Positions 8,201-17,583 of a DNA stretch of 64,000 nt are shown here, piece by piece. Origin of the DNA: Euryarchaeota archaeon UBA88 (lineage in GTDB: Archaea > Thermoplasmatota > Poseidoniia > Poseidoniales > Poseidoniaceae); the NCBI GenBank assembly GCA_002499545.1, contig DAME01000004.1:29498-93497 (forward strand). Reading direction: 5' to 3'. Position numbers and translations under genes: made by a program. How positions within the stretch are numbered: position 1 is the stretch's first letter; every line of letters starts with the position of its first letter. The notes under the pieces were generated by a model. That model had not been told where the DNA came from. It saw only the letters and a program-made list of their open reading frames with translations, and did not search any database.

Positions 8201-10652
8201 CCGTCATCGGAATACGTATTGCAACCATTCCGAATGAATCAGTGGTCGATGTACAATTGGCCACATCAAACTGAATGATTCCATCACCATCGCTTACCAC
8301 AGAGCATGCATCGCCGCGCTCCCAGTCGAAAGCTGGGTTTTCGCCGTACGAGTTATTGAGCGCAATGAGGACTTTCGTTACTCTGTCTACTTCATCACTT
8401 GGAGCAACTCGAACCTCGAGATTTCGAGCAATACCATCTGGGGCGAGCATGCCACCCTCCATGCTAGCATCGATCACCCGTGTCTGCATCTTGTACGAGA
8501 TGTCAATGTTTGAAATCTTAACACGGCCGGAAGTAGCTGCTTTAACTGCGATTGGAATCAAGACATCACCCTCGCCGTTCTCAGGAATAATGGAATTGAA
8601 AGAATCGACCAAGGTCGGTGCATTCTTTACATCTACCGAAACAACCGAATCGTCGCTGGCTATGACTGCTGATTCATTGAGGAAAAGCAGTGACTCCCAA
8701 TCCCAAACCAAATCGTTACCGACATCCAACATAGGTCGGTCGGGGTAGCCTTCTTCATAATCAAGGGTGAATGAATCAACAAGCGGTGTCAGTAGTGGGT
8801 CAGTGCTCGACATAGTTACCGCATATCGTATTGTGTCACCTGCTTCGGTCGACGGGAAACTGACCTCTTGATTGTTCGTTGCCGGAAGCCAGCTGGAACC
8901 ATTATCGTTTGAGACTTGAACCAAAACAGAAGTTCCAACGGGAACATCCGCCACCCACGAAGGACGAACTTTACCGACTTTGGTTCCAGTAGTCAACGGG
9001 CTAGAAGTCCAACTTCCGGATTGAAGATATTCAGTTGAGTATTCGACATCAACCCACCAAGATACAGCCGTGGATCCAATCAGTTGGGCTTTCCATACCA
9101 ATTCTGTCCCCGGATAATCGAAGTGGATTGTCGAATTCGAAGTCACAGACTCCCAATGCGTGCCGTTGTCTGCAGAAACCCAGTAATCAACTCGGTCGCC
9201 GACAGAAGCGGCTGACCAATATGTTTCAACGTTAACGCCGAGTACGGGGTCATCTGAATGAGTAACTGGGCCGTACCACGTTGTTGTTCCAGGTGCTGGT
9301 GTCGTTTTGTATTGCCAACCGGTTCCATACTCTCGGTAGTACAACGTTGAAGATGCCCAAGTAGAGTAGCCGCAATCAACGGTCACAAATCGGTTACCAT
9401 CGTACTGCAAACCGTATCCGAGAGAAGACAGCAAACGTGTACCGGTTTGGGGGACTAGAGAAGTTGATGAACCTGAAACGGCCCATGCTTCCAAATTGTC
9501 TTTATCGTTGCTCGAAGTTCCCTTTTGGCAGCGCATGAAAAAGGTTGTTTCGTTGACTTCAAGCCCACGGACTTGCTGTCCAGTTTTCCCGCATTCCCAT
9601 GAACTACCAGACGATGAAGAGTAGGAATACATGTCTTCGCCGCGAGTATATTGTCCGTCGGCTTGGTCACCGAAAGTATAGGGTACGATTCGTCGTTGAG
9701 CGTTGTGAACAATCCACACCTGGTCACTGGAACGGTCGTATGCAATTGCGGTATAATCCGAATACTGTGGTGAAACGTCGTACGAATCGATGCATGTCCA
9801 AGTATCATCACGTGAAATGTCGAGTTCTAACACACGATGATACTGCGTAGGTGCAGACGATGAGTAGTGATAGCGATAACCAGAAAGAATTGCAAACATT
9901 CGTTCATCGTCGGTGATGGTCCAATCTCGGAATCCATAGCTTCCGTAGTAGGAACTAGGGTGCAAACTTGCAATCGTACACTCACCTTGGTCCAGAGTAA
10001 TAACCGATTCTTTGGTTGCATTGTTCGGATACAAACGATGAACGATGTTGCTGAATGTAGAGGTGCTCCATGTCGACATGAACAACCAGTCATGGTGCTT
10101 GAGAATAGCACCCTGACTCTGCTTCATCAAATTGGTTGATGTTTTGAGTACTTGTTGTGAAAATCGACTCTCAGTTGCGTTCGAGGTGTGCGGTTGGCGT
10201 ATGGCGTACGATCCATTGTCCAGCCAAGCATCAGATTCGTTGTTGACAACTTCATCGTATCCGTGGGCAAAAAATTCGTTTGAAGTGTTAGAAAACGCCA
10301 AACTGAGGTCACCACTACGAGCATCAACAGAGGAAGAGGTCCCTTCAATCCAGTCATCTCTTTCATCGGCCATCGTCTGACTCCACCCAGTTGCGGAGGC
10401 ACCTGATAAGGTCATGGAAACATCGGTAACCAAAGCACCCTTTGGAACTGAAACCATGGCACCAGAGTCAGGATTAGCACCTTGGTAGAGCGCCACGTAT
10501 TCACTGGAACCATCGTGAAGAGTGTAAATGTGACGCGATACACCCGTCGCTTCAGCAGGAGTAATTACGTGGTCAGCAAGGGGGCTCATCGGTGCTAAAA
10601 CCATGACTAAAAAGAGCAGCAACATTACGCCGCGCCCGTCTTCTCGCTTCAT
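5229..10652 (-). CDS. Giant exported surface protein with C-terminal anchor and cytosolic tail
   Basis: A 1807-aa protein. Residues 1-27 form a signal peptide (basic start, hydrophobic core MLLLFLVMVL). The ectodomain of about 1650 residues is rich in Ser, Thr, Asp, Asn, Gly and aromatic residues, with many N-x-S/T sequons, and looks like a chain of beta-sandwich/Ig-like modules. The first third resembles beta-propeller or concanavalin-like segments with repeated Trp/Tyr-rich strands. I find no catalytic motif. A single membrane helix lies at about 1681-1703, followed by a basic stop-transfer (NRRIR) and a 100-residue cytosolic tail: acidic, then Pro/Ala-rich, ending in PAGWTQHQWEHFGWQYV. A G-rich Shine-Dalgarno-like sequence precedes ATG 10652. 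It lies 71 bases after the TSP3-repeat protein gene. Probably a cell-surface adhesion or structural protein. Confidence 0.85.
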   Translation of the reverse strand: MKREDGRGVMLLLFLVMVLAPMSPLADHVITPAEATGVSRHIYTLHDGSSEYVALYQGANPDSGAMVSVPKGALVTDVSMTLSGASATGWSQTMADERDDWIEGTSSSVDARSGDLSLAFSNTSNEFFAHGYDEVVNNESDAWLDNGSYAIRQPHTSNATESRFSQQVLKTSTNLMKQSQGAILKHHDWLFMSTWSTSTFSNIVHRLYPNNATKESVITLDQGECTIASLHPSSYYGSYGFRDWTITDDERMFAILSGYRYHYSSSAPTQYHRVLELDISRDDTWTCIDSYDVSPQYSDYTAIAYDRSSDQVWIVHNAQRRIVPYTFGDQADGQYTRGEDMYSYSSSSGSSWECGKTGQQVRGLEVNETTFFMRCQKGTSSNDKDNLEAWAVSGSSTSLVPQTGTRLLSSLGYGLQYDGNRFVTVDCGYSTWASSTLYYREYGTGWQYKTTPAPGTTTWYGPVTHSDDPVLGVNVETYWSAASVGDRVDYWVSADNGTHWESVTSNSTIHFDYPGTELVWKAQLIGSTAVSWWVDVEYSTEYLQSGSWTSSPLTTGTKVGKVRPSWVADVPVGTSVLVQVSNDNGSSWLPATNNQEVSFPSTEAGDTIRYAVTMSSTDPLLTPLVDSFTLDYEEGYPDRPMLDVGNDLVWDWESLLFLNESAVIASDDSVVSVDVKNAPTLVDSFNSIIPENGEGDVLIPIAVKAATSGRVKISNIDISYKMQTRVIDASMEGGMLAPDGIARNLEVRVAPSDEVDRVTKVLIALNNSYGENPAFDWERGDACSVVSDGDGIIQFDVANCTSTTDSFGMVAIRIPMTVNWSWDDESGTQALVSVEDDLGLAVTAWETESLDLVIENDIQLDGLRVFEETGRELYSLDWVRGGFNLSFTGGIHFQNSQLSPLAGQFSLRVLGQNVTYDGDPIGEPMVLAQEQNPAFGEYNITFKSPIQSEPGGMVFYVEAVDTPNGSTYTNAGYNTIRLILDGNSPLVLSSTPSDGSERHAGPPAPGGQAVSVIVQDSVDPPTQLTLNYWIGCKASEAIGCSDYNFDGLPNSDEYELKTLSSPDTQSGGLNIFDGLIDDSMLQHGQKVSYFVTGSDPQQNAIAMGGGPVCPDSSLPCGYVPGETAPNWDNDLGTYQIRVEFEPQLDLDNSTILGHDDGAPLHPGIPYTAQIVLSDRNGWQDIQYIQLALGGDFDDDESSIYITLSKGLDDAPVASMESGSSNIAVSNLYSSVSLAEENNSIIKISARFQLTWTFPESFDTDGASLIIPKISVTDLPCNVGEVTPCFESTAGFGNDAWSLDNDFRFDTMDGHIRAVELRDGTNHYNTEFDETLIGAGQALRVNGRVLFSEDETPAPAGAFDVTFGDYDNVWTTSTRDDGEFSLDLLIPSVPSGHLDLRLGLDDLPGFALDETSVIPRVRLAVDNSRPTISAISLNDVSSSSPLSIGACGDLLVMLETLDDYGFDLDEPAVLHYRVRAGEAEISRGSVPLPDTTPFGGQFFWTGSLDLTDTGATTLLPSYTVEVWVSGSDSAGNPFDTIGNSISEPIASWSLALLGPSIDLDSDMSSFSWDDPSPVENQEVGMNFEVKNDGGKGDVAFVLQRAVEGGFWQDVARYDAVATAGQSVTGTLSTVADGSSSDALEFRLLVLVDEVEMDRKTLTPLLIKEETIRDGDALAQQAQEGRFSIVLYLIALLSLSMAMWMLVMNRRIRSEAFEVAAEDQTAEVLEELDGGKTIPELDMSNVPPPAGLTLSQPPIQADPVPTVQQPAPVQAVAAAPRAPPPLPPTGLPAGWTQHQWEHFGWQYVEALKK

Positions 10653-10723
10653 TTGTTTGACCCCCCTTCATTCGACCATGCGGTGCGAGGGATTTGAAAC
10701 ATACCCCTGCACATGACGGTGCA

Positions 10724-13700
10724 TCATCCTGTTTGACGTGAATCATAACGGATTGGAGAGGAGTCCCCTCGAATTCCATCTTCCTCATCATCATGGACTT
10801 CAAACCAGTCAACAAGCCAGTCTCCATCGGAATCCCAATTCGTTGGATCGGTACCTTCTGCGATATGGTCATCGTCCAAATCCAGCAGATACCAACCGTA
10901 TTCATGTTCTCCAACATCACGGACAGGAGCCGAATTTGGTGAACCGGTGTAGTAAATTTCCCAAGCATCGGTACGGTTACCTGCAAGATGAACAACATCA
11001 TTGCTCGAGTCAATAACGAGGAAATTGGTATCACGATCATCCACAATGTAGGCGAACCGAATATCGTTGGAAGAAGATTGATCCATTTTTAGGTAATTTT
11101 CGCTGCTAGCACCGGTGTCGTCAAGTTTGAGAAGTGATGCCCTCAATTGCCACCATTCGGTTACGATTTGTCCATCGTGAATCAATCCACTCAACCGAAC
11201 TGCATTGGGTGATGAGAGGTCGGAATCGGTAATTGCATAAAATTCTTGGAAATTCGTGTACGGTTCGTAAACACACCCCGCCCCGGAACAGTCCCAATTT
11301 CCGTCTTCATCGGGGTCATAGTTTGCATCGATTGGATCAGCAGGGTTCATTGTGAACCAGGTGAAAGCAAGGTCGGGGCGAGATAGAATCCCTTCGGAGC
11401 CTTGCTGGGAAAGCGGCAAGCAGGAATTGGTTGCAGTCGTACATGCACCGCCAGTCGACGCATCAATCCACACGACTTTGATTTGCAGGAATGAACTGAA
11501 ATTATCATTCGATTCATTCCAAGCCTTCGCATATTCAAACCAGTCAGGAAGCATGTCACCGTCTGTATCATTATCACTCGGATTGATTCCGTACTTGAAG
11601 ACCTCACGCCCATCGGATAAATTGAAATCTTGAGTGTGAGAGGTTACCAATCCGTTTGATACGGTGGTAACATACGACACGCTATCGGCATCTGAGTCAT
11701 TTAGGTCCGGGCGTGTTTGATTATCCCACTCCATCCAATTGGTGAAAGGTAGATCGCCAATTCCAGGTTGAATTACAGCAGTACTTTGGGAGAATTCACG
11801 TCCGTCCCACGTACCTTGGACCGCAGGGATATCGAACGAAGTTCGGTCGTACCAACCATCGTGGTCACCGTCATAATTGACATCCCAAGGATTCAACGGA
11901 TTGGCAGCCCAATGGTTCTCAGTAGTCACATCGTCCATTCCGAATGTCGCATAGCAGTATTCCCAGCCATCCTCGATACCATCGGAATCTGAATCCACGC
12001 TTGTGGGGTCGGCCACGCCAAGTAGAGTGCTGTTGAAGTTGTTCTCGTCGAATTCGTTAATCATGTCCATTCGATCGGCGCTTGCCTGACTCTTCGAAAC
12101 AAAATCATTGTACAGTGACTGACGAGCTTCAATATAACTGAGGCCCTGTTCTTCAACATAAGCTTCAATAGCATCGGTTCCGAAATCCATGATTCCAATC
12201 GATGTTGGTACTGAAAAACGGTCGAGATACTTACCCCACGTTCGTGATTCCCATTCACGAAGATTCGTGAATCGTTCATCCATTGAGAGATTTCCATCAC
12301 CGTCGCAATCAAAACTATCGCCATCGGTATCGAGGTTGACGTCGCTGTCAATGAGTGGGTTCATACTCCAGCGATTCTCTTCAAGATCCCACACCGTGAA
12401 CCAGTATTCAAATCCGTCATACATTCCATCGTCATCGGTATCTGGATTGGTCGGGTCTGTCATTCCAAGCAGCATTGACAAAATGGGGTTCGGCGGGACG
12501 CCTGCCTGCCAGTCATTGAAATCTGCCAGCAAGCGCTTGCCACGGGTTTCCTTCGTGATGAGAATATTGAACACACGTTGAGCTTTCTCAGTCGGTTGCT
12601 GAACGTCGCCGTCGATGTGCAACAACGGAGCATCACTGGGGTGGTCGATTCCGTTTTCAGGACTTGAATTAGCTAGTGCAAACTCTTTGCTGTCAATCAA
12701 ACCATCTCCATCGCCGTCAAAGTTCCCGTCACCTGCCACAAGAGGGTTCAGCGTCCACGTTTGTGCAGTGAGGTTCCAGGAAGTGAACAACTGTTCGATA
12801 CCGTCGATCATTCCGTCGCCATCTGAATCGACGTTGTTTGGGTCAGCAGTCCATCCCGAGCGATTAATCTGGTCACTCGTGATGAATGAGCCAAAGGAGG
12901 ATTCGACTGCATTTCCTGGCCACTGTTGGAGGGCGAAGGCCGAACCTACAGTCGTAACAAACCATTGTGGAGCTGAACGGTTCGCATTCGTTTCCGAATA
13001 TTCTGGAGCAATGGCATTGTATTCTTCCCAATTCGCCATTCCATCATCATCAGCATCTTGCCAACGATCAACAGGGTCAAGGGGGTTCAAAGTCCACTCG
13101 TCAGCCAGCACATCCCAGCGAGCAAACCAAATTTCCCAGCCGTCTGGCATTCCGTCGTTATCCGAATCTGCATTGAGCGGATCTGATGCACCCACACTGG
13201 TGACGCTCTGGAGAGCCGTAACTGCTCCGGATGCGCGTTCACCAAATGTCGCTTCAGGTTCACCTTGCAAACTAATGTTGTCAAACAGGTCGGTTGTGAA
13301 ACCGTTTGGAAGTGTTTCGCCGGAGAGAGTCTGGTTGTTCAAAAACAAATTCGAGCGAACGTGGAATTCCAAGTAGTTCACGAATGCTTCTGAATCTTGC
13401 AAAATTCCGTCGTGGTTGATATCGTATCCGTCTCCATCTGGATTTTCAAATGCGTCCGACGCATTCAGTGGATTCACACCTGTTCGAGAGGGGTCCCATG
13501 TGCAAGAACCACCTGATTCCCAGCCATCAGGGAGAGAATCCCCGTCAGAATCAATGTTGTTCGGATCAGCTTCAAACCATTCGAGGCTTGAATTGACAGA
13601 TTCGCCGTGAGATTCAAACAGCAGGCCTTCCGTTGCAGCACCTCGGACCAGTGACCACTGGTATTCACAGAGATTCGCTAAGCCGTCCCGATCAGCGTCC

Positions 13701-16477
13701 CAATTAGCATCTTCGGCACGATTCGGGTCCAACGTCCAGTTATTTCCTCCAGTAAAACTCGAACCGACCCATCGCCGATGTTCGATTTCCCAACCATCCG
13801 GCATTCCATCCCCGTCACTGTCAGCGTTGGTGGGGTCAGTCCCCATGTCAGGACTGGAAAGAGCAAGGTACGTACTGTTCGCAGTCAATGTAGCGTCGTC
13901 GTCGCAAATGTATTCCATTTGCACTGAATAGTGACACCAGAGAGTAGTTGATTCGTAAAAGAATCCGAAGTACTCTTCACCGTCACCAAGCCCATCACCG
14001 TCTGTATCACCAGCAGAAGGGTTGGTAGAATTGTATCCGTTTTCGGTCGTTGAAGTATAACGGAATTCATCGAGGTTCGTCCAAAGGCGTTCCAAAAATC
14101 CGTCATCGAGTTGATCAAGATCGAGTCCGTCGCCATCGGGGTCAAACAATGCGTCCCAAGGATCGGTAGGATCCAGGCCATTCGCCACTTCCCAACCATC
14201 GGGCATTCCATCATTATCCGAGTCGTTTGCTCCGGGGTTCATGAGCTCTAAATTTGCATAACGACCAGGCGATGAACCAGCATACACAGTCGTATTACCG
14301 TCAAGCAACATCGTATTCAGCGCCACAATCTGCCCGTAAATTGGTGCTTCATCTTGCATCCCATAAACGGCAGAATAATCACCGTCAATGGCCCATGTAC
14401 CTCGTTGACTTCCGACCAAGATTTCATCACCAGTTGGATACAATGAATGGATGTTGTTGTACTCGCGAAGGTACTTCCCCTCGATACCAGGATGCTCCAA
14501 GAGACCGCTGTGGGAGATAGAATCGTCAATGATATTCAGCATGTGCACTCCGGAGGGTGTGCCGAACCACAACACTTGGGCGTTCGAGGAAGACGGGCCA
14601 TCGAGTACCAGCGTTCGCACCTCAGCAGGATTAGCAACCATTCCAAACGACAAAGAACGTAGTTGGTCGATTTCTGTTGGATACGGGGTAATCTCAGTCG
14701 AGTAATAGAATCGCCATGACGGCTCAAATTCACCGCGTGCAGTGGATGTTTCGCCGATGAGAAGACCGTGATTTGTACCTACATATAGGGTATTTGCACC
14801 ACCACCTGCAGGACCATGAGCGAGAGAGGAGACAGTGGAATTTGAAAGCCTCAAAGCCGACTCAAGACCTGTCGCTATCGAATAGATTTGGGAGATATCC
14901 GTGGAGGAAGTGACGTCAAACACCGCCCCTTCACCTGCAGAACCTAAGCCGAGAATCTGCGTGCTCTGACCCTCGACATTGAGTTCAGTGATGGAAAAAA
15001 TTTCTTCAGTCATCGACCAGTCCCATGTAGAAAGTTCTCCAAAGTCACCATTCGCTTGTATTGGAGCCGTAATCAGTCCGACATTGGATGCGAACGCCAT
15101 GGCGAACATTGAGCCGTCAATTGAAAGAGGAATCCCCTGATGGAGTTCAACGCCTTGTGGCATCCAGTGGTCATAACTCGACATCGCAACATGGTCAATG
15201 ACGGTTAATCCGTACCGAGTTGTAACGTACATCATCGATTCATCGACATCGATGTCTCGAACATCATGATGTATGAGACTCACCGTGTCTGAGTCCGCAA
15301 TAAATGAAAGAGGCATCGAACTCGAGAGTGCGTCAATGTCTCCGAGGGGAACCGTTTTCAAACCTGGAATCACAGAATTACCGTTGTCTTCATGCACGAA
15401 GTATTCCTGAAGAGTGGACAAAGCCTCTCCGAAATCAAGAGCAGTGAGAGTTCGACTCACGTCCGGCGAGATACCCCCATCCCTATTGGCGTCCCATCCA
15501 TCGAGGTCCGGGTCAAGCAAAGCGTTGGTCCGGTTCAAAGGTTCAAGTCCAAAATGAACTTCCCATCCATCCGGAATTCCATCACCAAAGGAAGGGAAAA
15601 GACGACGCACGGAGAATCCATCCCAGTGATATCGGTCTGAATCTTCCAAAAGCGGGTCAGTTCCCAGCCATAGGTCTTCATCGAGCACGTTGGTTGCATT
15701 CGTTGTACAAGCGGCAAGAAGATTCTGGAACGTTGCATTCGGTCCAGTAGGAATGTACGGCCAATTCTCGAACACTGAGCCGTCAGGGAGTGAGGCAGAA
15801 CACCACAGACCGTCAAGTTCAGTGGTATGGTACGACGGAGCACCTTGGATATACTCTTCAGGCGAAGAGTAACGTTCAGTTGTCGATAATACACCATCTC
15901 GATTTACGTCAAACCCGTCTTCGTCGGGGTCATCGTACAAATCCGAAGCGTTTAATGGATTGAATTGTGGACAATCGTATCGTAGAGTGATAGAGTCATA
16001 CCCTCCAATTCGCTCACACATGTAGACTTCATAACCATCGGGCATGCCGTCACCATCGGTGTCTGAATTGCGTGGGTCAAGATAGGATCTTTCACCTTCA
16101 CTGTCCACAATACCTGTCAAACCACGCGGAAATCCAGGAGCGGTACAATTTGCCGGATAGGGCCAACAATACTCTTCGGTAGAATTCAAGCCATCTCGAT
16201 CGTTGTCTACAAGTGCGTCGGAGGCGTCGTCATTATTCATGCCGGGGATGATGACTTCTCTGCCGTCAACACTCGTCCAATTCATCCATTCTTCGAACAG
16301 GTTTTCATGGACGTCAGGGATTTTGTCCCCGTCGGTATCCGTCGAAGGCGGCTTGGAACCATCGGTCGTATCTGGGTGGAGGTTTGAGACGGGTGAAACT
16401 GCTGGGAATTGAGACATAAACAGTAAACTTGCAACGACTGCAAGTGTTGTTAGAAGAGTGGTTAAACTTCGTCGCAT
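10724..16477 (-). CDS. Giant secreted calcium-binding TSP3-repeat protein
   Basis: A 1917-aa exported protein. The signal peptide follows a basic MRR start (hydrophobic core about residues 4-22). I count roughly 14 copies of a thrombospondin type 3-like element of the form D-S/T-D-G/N-D-G-M-P-D-G-W-E, spaced along the whole chain, often followed by NPLNASDA or NPLDPVD-like acidic segments. Such repeats bind calcium and make stiff extracellular rods. A central region (about residues 390-760) lacks them and reads as a beta-propeller-like domain. Unlike its neighbour it has no visible C-terminal membrane helix; it ends shortly after the last repeat in a hydrophilic tail. ATG 16477 is chosen because the signal peptide starts there; the frame extends to 16564. 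Role inferred as a surface layer, stalk or adhesin; how it is retained is unclear. Confidence 0.85.
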   Translation of the reverse strand: MRRSLTTLLTTLAVVASLLFMSQFPAVSPVSNLHPDTTDGSKPPSTDTDGDKIPDVHENLFEEWMNWTSVDGREVIIPGMNNDDASDALVDNDRDGLNSTEEYCWPYPANCTAPGFPRGLTGIVDSEGERSYLDPRNSDTDGDGMPDGYEVYMCERIGGYDSITLRYDCPQFNPLNASDLYDDPDEDGFDVNRDGVLSTTERYSSPEEYIQGAPSYHTTELDGLWCSASLPDGSVFENWPYIPTGPNATFQNLLAACTTNATNVLDEDLWLGTDPLLEDSDRYHWDGFSVRRLFPSFGDGIPDGWEVHFGLEPLNRTNALLDPDLDGWDANRDGGISPDVSRTLTALDFGEALSTLQEYFVHEDNGNSVIPGLKTVPLGDIDALSSSMPLSFIADSDTVSLIHHDVRDIDVDESMMYVTTRYGLTVIDHVAMSSYDHWMPQGVELHQGIPLSIDGSMFAMAFASNVGLITAPIQANGDFGELSTWDWSMTEEIFSITELNVEGQSTQILGLGSAGEGAVFDVTSSTDISQIYSIATGLESALRLSNSTVSSLAHGPAGGGANTLYVGTNHGLLIGETSTARGEFEPSWRFYYSTEITPYPTEIDQLRSLSFGMVANPAEVRTLVLDGPSSSNAQVLWFGTPSGVHMLNIIDDSISHSGLLEHPGIEGKYLREYNNIHSLYPTGDEILVGSQRGTWAIDGDYSAVYGMQDEAPIYGQIVALNTMLLDGNTTVYAGSSPGRYANLELMNPGANDSDNDGMPDGWEVANGLDPTDPWDALFDPDGDGLDLDQLDDGFLERLWTNLDEFRYTSTTENGYNSTNPSAGDTDGDGLGDGEEYFGFFYESTTLWCHYSVQMEYICDDDATLTANSTYLALSSPDMGTDPTNADSDGDGMPDGWEIEHRRWVGSSFTGGNNWTLDPNRAEDANWDADRDGLANLCEYQWSLVRGAATEGLLFESHGESVNSSLEWFEADPNNIDSDGDSLPDGWESGGSCTWDPSRTGVNPLNASDAFENPDGDGYDINHDGILQDSEAFVNYLEFHVRSNLFLNNQTLSGETLPNGFTTDLFDNISLQGEPEATFGERASGAVTALQSVTSVGASDPLNADSDNDGMPDGWEIWFARWDVLADEWTLNPLDPVDRWQDADDDGMANWEEYNAIAPEYSETNANRSAPQWFVTTVGSAFALQQWPGNAVESSFGSFITSDQINRSGWTADPNNVDSDGDGMIDGIEQLFTSWNLTAQTWTLNPLVAGDGNFDGDGDGLIDSKEFALANSSPENGIDHPSDAPLLHIDGDVQQPTEKAQRVFNILITKETRGKRLLADFNDWQAGVPPNPILSMLLGMTDPTNPDTDDDGMYDGFEYWFTVWDLEENRWSMNPLIDSDVNLDTDGDSFDCDGDGNLSMDERFTNLREWESRTWGKYLDRFSVPTSIGIMDFGTDAIEAYVEEQGLSYIEARQSLYNDFVSKSQASADRMDMINEFDENNFNSTLLGVADPTSVDSDSDGIEDGWEYCYATFGMDDVTTENHWAANPLNPWDVNYDGDHDGWYDRTSFDIPAVQGTWDGREFSQSTAVIQPGIGDLPFTNWMEWDNQTRPDLNDSDADSVSYVTTVSNGLVTSHTQDFNLSDGREVFKYGINPSDNDTDGDMLPDWFEYAKAWNESNDNFSSFLQIKVVWIDASTGGACTTATNSCLPLSQQGSEGILSRPDLAFTWFTMNPADPIDANYDPDEDGNWDCSGAGCVYEPYTNFQEFYAITDSDLSSPNAVRLSGLIHDGQIVTEWWQLRASLLKLDDTGASSENYLKMDQSSSNDIRFAYIVDDRDTNFLVIDSSNDVVHLAGNRTDAWEIYYTGSPNSAPVRDVGEHEYGWYLLDLDDDHIAEGTDPTNWDSDGDWLVDWFEVHDDEEDGIRGDSSPIRYDSRQTG

Positions 16478-16513
16478 TCCATGACCTGCCCACAAAGCGT
16501 ACGCTTCGCAATA

Positions 16514-16547
16514 CATCATCCCTCTCACACCACTTATGAGGATGATG
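16514..16547. repeat. Inverted repeat between giant TSP3 gene and hydrolase
   Basis: CATCATCC (16514-16521) and GGATGATG (16540-16547) are exact inverted arms separated by 18 bases, in the 232-base divergent intergenic region (16478-16709) that holds the promoters of both genes. It could be a dimer operator close to the TSP3 gene start. The rest of the region contains A/T-rich TATA candidates at about 16582-16595, readable on both strands. Confidence 0.35.
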
Positions 16548-16709
16548 GAGCGATGTTCGTACACGCCTTCATTGATTCACTCCTAAAATACGGATTTTTC
16601 TTTGACCTACGATGGATGGTGATGACCCACCCCCTCCCAAATGCAACTTCTCCAAGCGAACCAAGCGGTGTCTTCAAAGGCCTCTCGCGACCGCTGTGAC
16701 ATCGATACC

Positions 16710-17528
16710 ATGGGCATGACGCTAACGCATCTCGGAACTGGAAGTCGTGGAAATGCGACGCTCCTTGAAACCGAACATGCCAAAGTCATCATCGACCAGG
16801 GTTTTAGTGGAGTTCAATTTGAAAAGCGGCTCGGAAGAATGAACCTTGAACCCACCGATATTGACGCGATTTTCATCACACATCACCACGGAGACCACGG
16901 CGGAGGCGCAGCACTGGCACAGAAACGCTGGAGCATTCCCGTATGGGCCAATAAACGGACTGCTGAAGCCCTTGACCTCGACACTCAACTAACGAACTAT
17001 TTTGAGGCCTTGGACATGATTGAAGCTGGAAAAGATTTGCAACTTCTTCCAGTACCCGTACCGCACGCCGATTCAGATAACGTTGCGTTTGTAGCGAGCC
17101 ATCATGGTCGTCGAGCAGCGGTCATCACTGACCTGGGTTCTTGGACCGATGAATTGGTGACACATGTGCGGGGTTGTGAGCACATTTCAATCGAAGCCAA
17201 TTACGATGAAAAACGGTTGATGAACGGTCCGTATCCGTACTCGCTCAAAGAACGAATCAGTGGCAGAGGAGGTCACCTTTCAAACGATCAGACGGGTCAA
17301 TTTTTGTCACTGGTCTGCACACCTGAGACAAAGAGCATAAGCTTAACTCACCTGTCTGGAAAAAACAATCTTCCACACCTCGCAGAATCGACTGTTTTGT
17401 ATTATATCGAGGAAGTGTTTGGCGGCGATATATGGATTTGTGGTCAGGACGGGCCGGAACAGTCTCATTACATCGCCCATGATGAATTGAAAGTAGAATT
17501 CAACGATAAAATCGCAGATCTTGGATGA
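16710..17528 (+). CDS. Metallo-beta-lactamase-fold hydrolase (YycJ/WalJ-like)
   Basis: A 272-aa cytosolic protein of the metallo-beta-lactamase superfamily. The start THLGTGSRGNATLL matches the N-terminal strand of the YycJ/WalJ group; metal-binding motif ITHHHGDHGGG follows at about residue 55, with later metal-ligand candidates in SHHG, TDLG and LTHLSG. Family members are metal-dependent nucleases or phosphodiesterases (WalJ has exonuclease activity); the substrate here is inferred only. ATG 16710 begins just before the conserved first strand. The gene is divergent from the giant TSP3 gene, and its stop is 55 bases before the pilin-like operon, separated by a G/C hairpin. Confidence 0.85.
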   Translation: MGMTLTHLGTGSRGNATLLETEHAKVIIDQGFSGVQFEKRLGRMNLEPTDIDAIFITHHHGDHGGGAALAQKRWSIPVWANKRTAEALDLDTQLTNYFEALDMIEAGKDLQLLPVPVPHADSDNVAFVASHHGRRAAVITDLGSWTDELVTHVRGCEHISIEANYDEKRLMNGPYPYSLKERISGRGGHLSNDQTGQFLSLVCTPETKSISLTHLSGKNNLPHLAESTVLYYIEEVFGGDIWICGQDGPEQSHYIAHDELKVEFNDKIADLG

Positions 17529-17546
17529 ATACGATTTCCAATGAAT

Positions 17547-17566
17547 CACCCCCCTATGGGGGGGTG
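17547..17566. terminator. Perfect 8-bp G/C hairpin between hydrolase and pilin operon
   Basis: Arms CACCCCCC (17547-17554) and GGGGGGTG (17559-17566) are exact complements around a TATG loop. No U-tract follows, so it is not a classic intrinsic terminator. It sits only about 4 bases upstream of the AGGTGA ribosome-binding site for the pilin-like gene at 17584, so it could end the hydrolase transcript, stabilise the processed pilin mRNA, or modulate ribosome access. Confidence 0.4.
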
Positions 17567-17583
17567 TCAAGGTGAATGGCTAA

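Noticed and set aside
10708..10723. Short inverted repeat TGCAC/GTGCA just after the TSP3 gene stop
   Set aside because: Only 5-bp arms and no U-tract; too likely by chance to list as a terminator.
10573..11046. Minus-strand frame that could continue the TSP3 protein by frameshift and supply an anchor
   Set aside because: Its translation has no membrane helix or TSP3 pattern, and it overlaps the in-frame end of the TSP3 gene, which still reads as proper repeat to its stop.
12615..13376. Plus-strand open frame of 253 codons
   Set aside because: Antisense to the TSP3 repeats; the repeated coding pattern on the other strand produces long shadow frames with Ser/Pro-rich low-complexity translation.
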